A stretch of DNA of 15,071 bases from assembly GCA_015039315.1 (NCBI GenBank), contig WIDE01000276.1, positions 1-15,071 of the forward strand, given 5' to 3'. A model generated the notes under the pieces. That model had not been told where the DNA came from. It made no database searches and saw only the letters and a program-made list of their open reading frames with translations. How positions within the stretch are numbered: the stretch's first letter is position 1; the number at the start of each line of letters is the position of its first letter. Positions 1 through 7,773 of this stretch are shown here, one piece after another. A program made the translations under genes and the position numbers. The stretch is from Clavulina sp. PMI_390. Taxonomy: Eukaryota > Basidiomycota > Agaricomycetes > Cantharellales > Hydnaceae.

Positions 1-169
1 TGGGATGGCCCACGCGACCTAGAGTATCAAGAGTGAGAAAAGGTGATGTTATTACCTCCAGTTCTACTCCGTGATGCTGGAGAAGCGAATGATCACTGAT
101 CCTCCAGCTTTCTCTGCCCAATTGAGTCACAAAATCGTCCGTCTGATTGAGTTGTGCGTTGAGTAGGAG

Positions 170-447
170 AAAATCGTACATTATTGGTGGCTTCCCTGTC
201 CCTATGATATTCCGCTCGCTACAAGCTTGATCCTTATTAGTTACCCCTTCCGACTAATAGACATACACTTGTAGGAAACATTGGGACTAATTTTTCTCTC
301 CCTCATATGTAATGTCAGACTTAATCGTACATCATAGATTTAATCGTTCATCTTGTATGCGAAAATCATACATGGTTGGTCGCTTTTCTTGTCCTCATAG
401 TAATATGTTGCCGAAAAAATCGTACATCCCAAGACAAAATCTTACAT
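170..447. repeat. AATCGTACAT-like decamer repeats with a degenerate ~50-bp direct repeat
   Basis: Decamers matching or nearly matching AATCGTACAT occur at 172-181, 323-332, 342-351, 364-373, 418-427 and 438-447. The first and fourth lie in a longer degenerate direct repeat (about 170-220 and 362-412) in which the order ACAT, TTGGT, GCTT, TGTCC, ATA is kept. They could be subterminal repeats of a decayed element or a cluster of protein binding sites. No ends or target duplications were found. Confidence 0.45.
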
Positions 448-663
448 TTTGTAAGACTTCCGATTAATCGTGCGTTTTCCGCGATTTTTACCCGTGTTTG
501 GTTCTTACAGTGGAGGACCCTGTCACAAAGTCCGCCTCGGCGACGACCTTGAGCAGCAAGGAGATCCGACATAATCCAAAATATGGTTTCCAGCTTATCT
601 CTTGCAAAATGAGAGCATAATTGACGCGAGAAGGAGCGTTTCGAGCAAGTGAAACTCATAATA

Positions 664-790
664 CGGTTCGAACCAGTTCACCCCTGTTCAGATGCGGTTC
701 ACAAAGGTTCGCTCCCAGCTTGCGCCGCAACCGAACCCGCTCCTGAACCGATCGCAGGTTCGGTTCAGTCCGGTTCATTGATTCTGAACC
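664..790. repeat. Cluster of GGTTCG / CGAACC motifs
   Basis: GGTTC or GAACC occurs many times in both orientations within about 125 bp, including CGGTTCGAACC and GGTTCGGTTCAGTCCGGTTC. The motif is partly self-complementary. A related AAGTTCGGTTCAATGG string appears again near 1940. This looks like a minisatellite or the subterminal part of a transposon. It is not a tRNA B-box, because no cloverleaf fits around any copy. Confidence 0.4.
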
Positions 791-992
791 TAACCTTAGC
801 ATCACTAGACCCAATCCCTTGGGCCACCAGTTTGCTTATCCAAAGACGCTACATCATCGACTCCGGCTTCTGGCCTACTCCCAACCATCAGTTTAAACAA
901 TACTATTCGCTCCCTTACTTTGTACCTTTGCATACTTAATTGACTGATTGTTCTTTACTATACTGTACTGGAACGACCATAGGTTCTGGGGT

Positions 993-1105
993 CGTGACCT
1001 GTGACCCGGTTTACGACCAAATGGCCGATAATTCATTAGTTCACACCCATCGGTGACCTGTGACCATTCTCAGAACCCGCCCGATGGGAGGAAGGAGAGG
1101 CATTA
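993..1105. repeat. GTGACC-pair repeats with an 8-bp inverted repeat
   Basis: The motif TGACCTGTGACC appears at about 999-1010 and again at about 1054-1065. The second copy sits between CCCATCGG and CCGATGGG, an 8-bp inverted repeat. Degenerate relatives (GTGACCCGTGACC and CTGTGACCCATGAC) recur at about 1917-1970, on the far side of the MITE. The two clusters may once have been closer together. Confidence 0.4.
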
Positions 1106-1163
1106 GATTTGTCAGTTCTTGCGCCAGAAGCTACATGAAACCCGTCATGGTGCCTCTATATAC

Positions 1164-1650
1164 TAGGGGTGTTCAGAGTAGCGTAAAATGCGGCTAAAAT
1201 GCGAAATAAAATGGTCCTTCAAATTGCATTTGAGAGCGATTTTAGGGATTTGGGGCCTCGGAGCGTCAAACTCTCTCAAATGTCCCTCAAATGCCTTTGA
1301 AACGATTTTACAGTCCAGTCATGCATTTTATCGATGATTCGCAGCTGGCAATGATCAAATCCTTGAGCGACATCTCCCATGATTAGCCCGCCTTTCGGGC
1401 GCCACACGGATTTTGGCAACACACTTTGTGTCGCTACAGGGCCTCCATTGCAAATTTCCCTTGCACCCTCCTCGATCACCAAGTTGCTGGGAGGCTAAAA
1501 TCGACTAAAATGTGTCAAATATGTGGCTCAGGATGCTCACGGTAGCGTCAAATTTGTCAAATTTGTGCTCAAATGAGCGATTTGACAGCGATTTGAGAGG
1601 TCATTTTATTCGCATTTTAGGCGCATTTTACTCTACTCTGAAGACCCCTA
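1164..1650. mobile_element. MITE-like non-autonomous DNA transposon with ~50-bp inverted termini
   Basis: The left end reads TAGGGGTGTTCAGAGTAG and continues through AAAATGCG repeats. The reverse complement of the right end reads TAGGGGTCTTCAGAGTAG followed by the same repeats, so the termini match over about 50 bp with few differences. Inside each terminus are further TCAAAT and AAAATG subterminal repeats. At about 487 bp with no transposase frame it is non-autonomous. The TAGGGGTGTTCA end resembles hAT termini, but an 8-bp target duplication is not clear (CTATATAC versus CTCTCAAA immediately outside). A TA duplication with ends at GGGG/CCCC also fits, so the superfamily is undecided. Confidence 0.75.
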
Positions 1651-2050
1651 CTCTCAAAATCGTCTTTTCCACTATCCATATGCTCAGTTTCGCTTCTGCA
1701 ACAATTGACGACAAGAATTCGCGACAAGATTTGCCAAATAAGATTGGACCAGCACATAAGCGCGTTGAGCAAGACTGTTCACAAGACATCTGATAGCTCG
1801 CTACACCGCCCTCTGGCCTCTTACACCATTCCTAGCATTTGAAAGGGTTTCTGGGTTTTATTGAAATTTCTTTTGAATTTTAATTATTTAATAAGCGCTC
1901 TGTCCAGCTGCCCATTGTGACCCGTGACCATGCTGCTAAGTTCGGTTCAATGGGGCCTGTGACCCATGACTGAACTTATGGTTGTTCCAGTACAGTATAC
2001 ATGGCTAGAGCTTGAGGGCTCAATTCTCTATTTTGCTTCTGTCCATCCAG
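1651..2050. other. Intergenic DNA between the MITE and the NACHT gene
   Basis: No gene is recognised. The segment contains an AT-rich stretch at about 1855-1895 and a second GTGACC cluster at about 1917-1970. That cluster has inverted CCCATTG/CAATGGG arms and AAGTTC/GAACTT arms. It is also the region where the promoter of the NACHT gene would be expected. I see no convincing TATA box at a suitable distance. Confidence 0.4.
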
Positions 2051-2277
2051 GCAGTCACATTTGCATTGTCATTGTTGTTTGTCCAATTGAAATTTATCAG
2101 GCTTACCTACATTCCTATTTTAATCATCCATATTCTTGTTGGGTTCGTTGGGGGTGGCGTGGGAATATTGGCTATCATACAAACTGGCCTGACTGTCTAT
2201 CTCAACTTCATAGGACCTCTGAACCCCATCCAAACCTCTTTACTACTATGGATGAGATTGTGCATAACTTCAATGTA
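2051..2277 (+). pseudogene. Possible fragment of a multi-spanning membrane protein
   Basis: A frame open from before 2051 to a stop at about 2278 encodes about 75 residues with two strongly hydrophobic segments, separated by a short stretch that includes KFIRLTYIP. A CCATCCAG acceptor-like site lies just before 2051. The pattern of a hydrophobic helix, a short basic turn, a second glycine-rich helix and then a small loop is reminiscent of internal segments of basidiomycete DUF6534-type membrane proteins, but that was judged by eye only. No upstream or downstream exon could be found. The frame overlaps the proposed start of the NACHT gene in a different frame, so it is either a broken remnant or a chance hydrophobic frame. 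Confidence 0.25.
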
Positions 2278-4838
2278 ATCTAGAATATCCATTGTGCTCA
2301 CGTTTTGAATCTGTGATCCCTTGCAGGAACAATTCTTCAGTGAAGATGACGAGCTGAACCCTCTTCAACATTTCCATCCTAATCCTCCCTGGCGACTGCC
2401 ATCACTCTCCAGACGCCCCTCAAGCTCTTTGCTCAGCATTCAACCCAATAACAGTGAACCTGACTCCGATCAACGCTCCGTGATGTCTACCAGGTCTACT
2501 CAATCGACGAACACGTTCTCGTCCATCAAAACGTTCTTCCAAAAGGACACTATGAGAAAGATGTCACTAATCGATGCGTGCAACTTCATTGACTTGGTAG
2601 ACCCTCTTGAGGACGCACGCATTGTCTCAGTTGACGGATGTGTCGTGACTGTGGGTCTTGTGGCACACAGCTTTTTGGTGCTTCGCCTGCAGCGCCCCAA
2701 GAAGAAGGATATATGGATGCGGGTTGATCGCTGGTTTGACCACCGCGTCTCCGCCTTCAGGCTTGCTCTTGCAGGTGGAATCACTGAGGCCAATGATCAG
2801 GTATAGTGAACGTCTTTGACTGCTACCTATAACTAACTGCAATGATTCATTGTGGTAAATCCTACTAAAGGTCGTTTTTTCAGCCAATAAAGCGATGCTC
2901 ATTGGGAATGCATTATATGAAACATCCCAAGACCTGGTGAATCAGCCTACACTGCACAATCTCAGTAGCCTTTTCCGCATCATTAGTGCTGAACTGGTTC
3001 AGTATCAGATCTGGCCAGTGAGCAAGCATCAGTATGATTGATATACTAAACTAATGAATATTAATTGTTAATTACTAGCATAATGAATGGTTTTTTTGCT
3101 CCCTTATCCAACAGTACTTGGTTGGTCTCTCTGTGGAGGGTCAAATGAACTCAGATGAATGGTTCAGAGAGTCAGGAAAAGCTGTCCAACATGCAAATAT
3201 TGACAAACCTACGCGCAAGAGAGTGTTCCAGCTCTGTTGGATGGATTCTTTTTTCCCAGCTCTCCTACGCACACTCAGTCAGTGTATGAATATTAGTGGC
3301 CTTGCAACTTCTGTATGTGATCATTGAATAAATGATCTGCCTCCAATGGCTTTACTAAATTGTAATTGTGGTGCTAGTCATACTGCATGATGAATGCAAC
3401 ATGGAGTGTGGCTACTTCAGCAGGTCAAATACAGGACATCATGTTCAACACTGCAAACCATGCTTTGGAAAAGGATTTTCAGAAGCTTGTATCTGCTTTG
3501 AAGGATCTATGCTGGGACTTGGTCAATTACTCTGGGTCAGGAAACAAGGTATACAGCATCAATTTTTGGGTACCAATTGTGATGTCAGAGATGCTGCAAA
3601 GTGCAAAATTGATCATTGCTTATGCAGAGGCATATGGTGAGAGTATCTTGTAGCTGTTTGACTCCTGTGGCCTATAGCTCTGCATACCAAACAGGGAAAT
3701 CCAAAGACCATCCAAGCCTTGCTACTCTTGAAGAATATTTTCATGTGCTACCTAACCACCTAAAAGCTGTCAGGTCCCAGCTCTCAAACAGGGTTATATC
3801 ACACAATAGTGATATCTGGTTCAATGGAATAGAGCAATTGAGTAAGTTTTTCACATCCTCAGTATATATATAAATGACTGTGACTAATCCTTCCTGTCAG
3901 AGCTCACAGTAGGTTTCCAGGACTTACAGACAGATACAGCTACAACTGCACATACTGCTCTCCACAAAAGACTATTTGACACTGGATGTTCTCCTGGAGT
4001 GTGCACCTGTGTGGCTGTTGCCAGTGCCACTGCTTCCTGGGCTGCAGGTGGCACACAGCATCCTGAGTGTCCATCCTATCTTGGGCAGCTTGACCCCAGA
4101 AAGCATCTACTGTGGCTATGTGGTCCTGTGGGCTCTGGCAAGTCACGTATCACCATGTCTGTGGCTCACAGCCTGCTGGCTCTTGGCATTCTAGGAGCAT
4201 TCTTTGAGCTCTCCAGTAAAGATGATTCAGAGACCTGCAAAGAAAAGCTATTCAGCACTCTTGTGCTGCAGTTAGCAGCTTACAAGCCCACATTACAGGA
4301 AACCTTGCTCAGAATTATGCAGGGTGTAAGTCCAGTCAGATATAGATCACTTAGCCTCATTCAGCAGCGTGACACATACTTGCTTCCAATGCTCCATCAC
4401 CTGGCTATATCTACACCTCCCCATCATACTACCATCATCATTGATGGCCTAGATCAGCTCCAGGATTCCAACCTAAGAGGAGAGATTACACACCTACTGG
4501 TAGAGCTTGGTGCAAAGCTTCCTGACAATGTTTATGTTCTCATCAATTCCTGTATTGAGGATGGTGTTTATGATGCACTGGATCTCAACTCTGCACATAC
4601 TATCCTCTTGAAGATGGAACAAATACCACATCCCACCAAACAGCACTGTGTGCATATCCTTGTCCACCAGGAGCTTTACAATCTATTGGGACCTATGAGG
4701 TGCAAGGCATTGACAGAGCATTCCCTCAAGTTGGAGGACCCCATTGAATGGGCTACCCTTGTATGTAACAGCATCAAAGCAGCAGGGTCAGATGCACTTG
4801 AGAGATTTAATGCTGTGCTGCAGTCAGATAATCCTTGA
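2248..4838 (+). CDS. NACHT/STAND NTPase (fungal NLR-like) with an uncharacterised agaricomycete N-terminal domain; seven exons, 729 aa
   Basis: Proposed exons are 2248-2274, 2327-2800, 2871-3017, 3115-3312, 3378-3636, 3695-3841 and 3901-4838; frame is kept at every join and the sum is exactly 730 codons with the TGA. Residues 10-80 are serine-rich and look disordered. Residues ~85-216 resemble a domain common in Agaricomycetes (DIWMRVDR, then ITEANDQVVFSANKAMLIG across an intron, then SLFRII and YQIWP). Residues ~217-430 are helical and unrecognised. A CSPG motif precedes the NACHT module, with Walker A GPVGSGKS (492-499) and Walker B TTIIIDGLDQL (594-604). The protein stops about 125 residues after Walker B with no WD40, ankyrin or TPR repeats, whereas typical fungal NLRs carry them. 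The likely role, by analogy with STAND proteins, is nucleotide-controlled signalling in self/non-self recognition. The start is the least certain part, because the frame stays open upstream to an ATG at 1966. Confidence 0.8.
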
Positions 4839-5395
4839 TTGCATTGTCTACTTGCAGCCATTTTGGGAGATAGATCTAGTGTACACTGAATAAATCTCTC
4901 ATCCAGAGGATTGCTAGGGTGGATCTAAGCATGTGGAATGCAAAGTACGGAGCATTGTCAATATGATATGCTGGAACACTACTCTCAAGCAGTTCTACTT
5001 GTATTCAATAAACAAATTGATATTTGAGACTGAGATCAAAGTTGAAAGGTACCAAAGGCTATTACTGTTAGAAGTAAATCTGAGTGGTTGGATATAGAGC
5101 ACTAGGTGCTGAGGTCTGTAGAAGTGCAGATGAGCCTGAGCATGTTTGAGTGTAGTCTGGAGGGTCCAGACCTTGGACCTGCCATGATCATGTTCAAGTA
5201 GCCTGGATAATCATGGAACACTAGCCCTGAGTGTTTGTGTTCACTCCACAGGATTGTTTCTTCTTTGCCTGCACAGACAGATGGGCACCCTAGACTGTGT
5301 TCTTTGTTCTACCCTCCTTCTTTGTTCCACTTTCCTCTTTTGTCCACCACAAGTATATCAGGTTATATTACCTAGAATTGGGGCAAAATATTTCC
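4839..5395. other. 3' flank of the NACHT gene: CpG-poor, possible polyadenylation signals
   Basis: AATAAA occurs at 4889-4894 and 5007-5012, either of which could serve as the 3' processing signal of the NACHT transcript. The stretch is nearly free of CpG, like the 3' half of the gene. A small hairpin with GGTCCA/TGGACC arms lies at about 5166-5179. No gene is seen. Confidence 0.4.
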
Positions 5396-5868
5396 TAATG
5401 CATGCGGTGAAGCCCCGAACGTCACCAGTTCGAGCTGGACCCCCACCAATGAACAACAAACACTCCACTCGCTTATGCTGAAACCTGTGGAGCGATCGCC
5501 AATCTTTGATTGCCAGACCCTGGCACTGCCACCTGGACGTTTCCATCCTACAATCCCACCGTCTCTGTTGCTCTCCAAGCTGTTTCTTGCCAAGAATTGC
5601 CTCAACCCCAACCAATGACCTGCCCACTATTTCATCCATGCAGCATTGCTCCACCCCACACCTTGCCTACCCAAAAGCCCACCGACCTCCGCCGGCCCAA
5701 TCGCATATAGATAAAAATTTTGAGTTTCATGTAAGTACTTGATCGTTTTCCAGCCACAGGTGTCAATTCTGTAACGCAATCGCAATTGGTTACTTTTTGC
5801 AGAGCAAAGTATAAGCAATAATACAAGAAATGAACAAGCAACATTCATTACCATGACCAAAAAACTAT
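5396..5868. other. CpG-normal DNA left of the inverted-repeat element, no recognised gene
   Basis: CpG returns abruptly at about 5404. Overlapping frames run on both strands. One on + (5506-5742) is proline- and histidine-rich and ends near a GTAAGT at 5731, but joining it to the next acceptor at about 5801 gives a stop almost at once. This stretch and the DNA after 11343 look like one host segment split by the element between them. The last bases include ACCATGACCAAA (5850-5861), repeated directly on the other side. Confidence 0.35.
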
Positions 5869-5889
5869 TTGTTCTCCAGAGATTTGGAA

Positions 5890-6022
5890 TTGATTCCCAG
5901 ACGGGGGTGTAGATTCCTGGAGGGGGGTGTAGATTCCTGGAGGGGGGTATTGATTCCCAGAGGAGGGTATTGATCTCCAGAGAGGAGTGTTGATTCCCAG
6001 AGAGGGGTGGAGATTCCCAGAG
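5890..6022. repeat. 20-bp GC-rich tandem array, six and a half units
   Basis: Units start at 5890, 5910, 5930, 5950, 5970, 5990 and 6010 (partial). The consensus is TWGATTCCYRGAGRGGGGTR. Spacing is exactly 20 bp throughout. Related but less regular TTCCCAGAG strings continue to about 6070. This array forms the left inverted terminus of the large element. Confidence 0.9.
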
Positions 6023-6605
6023 CTAGTTAGATGGGTGTTCCCAGAGCAGGGTAGGTGGGTTTTCCCAGAGTAGTATTTGTGCAAGAGACCTTCCCCTGGA
6101 TAGTGAGTGGGCTGCTTCCCCCTAAAGTACTACCCTAAGGTTGGGATATTTAGGTTTAGATATGTAGGTTATCAATAGGCACTCTAATAGACTTGTGTAC
6201 CTACTCAATTTCTTAATAAATATGATTTTAAACCCACATATTTTTGCTTGAGTTTTGTCCACTTTTGGTCAAACATATATACACACTCCCTCCATTGGGT
6301 GAACCAGATGTTTGTACCAAACTGGAATAGCTCTGGAGGTGGTCCAGAAAGTACAATGGCTTCTTCAAGAGCAAGACATCTTCTTCTTATCCATTGTCCT
6401 TTAATGGTGGCTTGTTTTCCTCTCTCTTTTTCCAATTGGTTCAATGTCTTTATATTGCACTTGATTGTTTTTCCCTTCACTAATTAAGCACTTGGACACT
6501 TGATATTATGTTTAGCAGTATTTGCTCTAGTGTTGCTGAACAGCTTTTTCTTATTTTCTCCTTGATTTCTTTGACAATTTGAGAGCAGAAACTTGTTCCA
6601 AGCTT
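6023..6605. other. Internal DNA of the large element, left part
   Basis: This is CpG-poor and AT-rich. A minus-strand frame at 6205-6480 (91 residues, lysine-rich, with the tripeptide run GPPPELF and several tryptophans) is open but begins only with GTG and matches no family I recognise. It could be a remnant of an element-encoded protein. No transposase motif was found. AGCTT at 6601-6605 is the left target duplication of the next insertion. Confidence 0.3.
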
Positions 6606-6777
6606 TGTAGAAGGGAATATGGTGTGTGGGTCAGATACCTCTCATTTTTGCATTTGAACTGGGAAATTCTGACTTCCTAATATGATAGCAGCTCAAAACC
6701 CATAGACCCAGTACCACTTCCTTTTGGCCTCCCACCTCTCCATTTCTTCTTCTCTCTTTCCACTTCCCTGGATACAT

Positions 6778-7027
6778 ATTGGCTGACTAATGACTCTCAT
6801 TCTGATTGGTCTGCTCTATCTTGATTCCAATTGGTTGATCCTTTTCTTGTTTTGATTCATCAGCCTATGCCCATTTGATTTGCTGACCAATACTTTAATT
6901 TCATTGGTTATCTCCTCTTCTTGATTCTGATTGGTCTCTACTTTCTTGATCCTCATTTGTTACCTTTACCCTGGACCTAATTCTTTGATCTCATTGGCTT
7001 CCCATCTTGTGGAACATTCCTGATTGG
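6778..7027 (+). promoter_or_regulatory. Array of Y-box (inverted CCAAT) motifs upstream of the LTR TATA box
   Basis: ATTGG occurs at 6778, 6805, 6830, 6903, 6930, 6993 and 7023, and CCAAT at 6887. Several have the extended form CTGATTGGT, the classical Y-box bound by the CCAAT-binding (HAP/NF-Y) complex. In copies B and C the same region, read on +, shows repeated CCAATCAGA. The motifs sit 50 to 300 bp upstream of TATATAAGG at 7074, a promoter-like order. Confidence 0.55.
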
Positions 7028-7573
7028 TTTCCAGATTGCTGATCCTTACCTTGTAGCTATGCTCTGCAACATGTATATAAGGACATCACCTGTCTAGCAA
7101 AATGGACAATTAATCACTCAATCCCTCCACTCCAAAATTAATCAATCAATCCCTCACTCCACATCAAATCATTACCCCTTGTATTTCCCCCAAACTATTA
7201 GCCATTATCCACATCAAGCAATAAGCTTAACCTCTAACCACATTATCCTATCCAGCCTTAATTGTTGATTAGTGTCAAGTGACCCTTAACCTACCCTAAC
7301 ACCAGAAATAGTCTCAGCTGAATCAGACAGCAGACCTGTACCCATCAGAACACGCGAGTCAGTTCGTGAATAGGAGTCACAGAGATCTACCATCTTTAGA
7401 ACCTGAACTCACTTTAGAGTGCTTAGTGCCAGTAGTCAGAAGGTCACACCTGCAACTAACAATCTTATAGCTGGATAATCCACCTATCTCATTCCCCATT
7501 TATCTATCCATCCCAAATCTTTTCCCTTAACTCTTAGCTCAAAAGCTTAATCACTGAATCAGTCTTGGTGGAG

Positions 7574-7608
7574 GTAAGTCTGGTGACCTACTAACATTCT
7601 TATATTAG
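7574..7608 (+). promoter_or_regulatory. 35-nt intron-like segment near the 3' end of LTR copy A
   Basis: It starts GTAAGT, has a perfect TACTAAC branch-site motif at 7589-7595, and ends TATTAG. Copy C keeps the GTAAGT, TACTAAC and TATTAG motifs on its own sense strand. Copy B has lost the donor (ATAAGT) and changed the branch site (TACTAAT). At 35 nt it would be among the shortest spliceosomal introns, so it may be fortuitous. Confidence 0.35.
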
Positions 7609-7637
7609 GTCAATCTACCAGATTTTTCCCTTCCTCA

Positions 7638-7773
7638 AGCTTGTATGATACATTTGCTCTTGATTCTGTAAACAGATGTTTTATTTTCTCAAAACTTGAT
7701 ATCTACCTTTTCACCACCATCCACCACAACATCCTCAAATCCTATCACAAATGTTTATTCTGGCCATCCCCAC
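7638..7773. other. Spacer between the inverted LTR copies A and B
   Basis: 136 bp of AT-rich sequence starting with the right AGCTT target duplication of copy A. If the region is transcribed through, this would be the loop of a hairpin formed by copies A and B. No gene is seen. Confidence 0.5.

Larger units (their letters stand above)
1..1163. other. Intergenic DNA with diffuse short repeats, no credible gene
   Basis: CpG content is normal and no reading frame here has recognisable protein features. Open frames at 366-659 (-) and 649-939 (+) have no motifs and no splice context. Three kinds of short repeats occur and are listed separately: AATCGTACAT-like decamers at 172-447, a GGTTCG/CGAACC cluster at about 664-790, and GTGACC pairs at about 993-1066. 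The segment could be the worn flank of an older transposon, but no terminal repeats were found that would define one. Confidence 0.5.
6606..7637 (+). mobile_element. LTR-like element, copy A (1,032 bp), with perfect 5-bp target duplication
   Basis: It starts TGTAGAAGGG and ends CCCTTCCTCA, so it has TG...CA ends with 8 of 10 bases of inverted terminal match. It is flanked by AGCTT at 6601-6605 and 7638-7642, a perfect 5-bp duplication as left by retroviral-type integrases. A TATATAAGG box (7074-7082) marks the sense strand as +. Upstream of it lie seven ATTGG motifs and one CCAAT. A 35-nt intron-like segment lies at 7574-7608. No internal coding region is attached, so a solo LTR is the simplest reading. 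A non-autonomous DNA transposon with similar ends is the alternative. CpG is almost absent except at about 7351-7366. Confidence 0.65.

Noticed and set aside
1276..1482. Minus-strand frame inside the MITE
   Set aside because: It has no motif, is short, and lies wholly within a non-autonomous element.
2775..2883. Alternative intron with donor at 2775 and acceptor at 2883
   Set aside because: It keeps frame, but deletes GITEANDQVVFS, which matches the pattern expected for the domain. The 2801-2870 intron keeps it.
5425..5440. Possible tRNA B-box (AGTTCGAGCTGG)
   Set aside because: No matching A-box or acceptor stem could be placed upstream at the required distance.
5506..5742. Proline-rich frame as a gene
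   Set aside because: Competing open frames on the other strand, no recognisable motif, and a stop right after the only plausible splice join.
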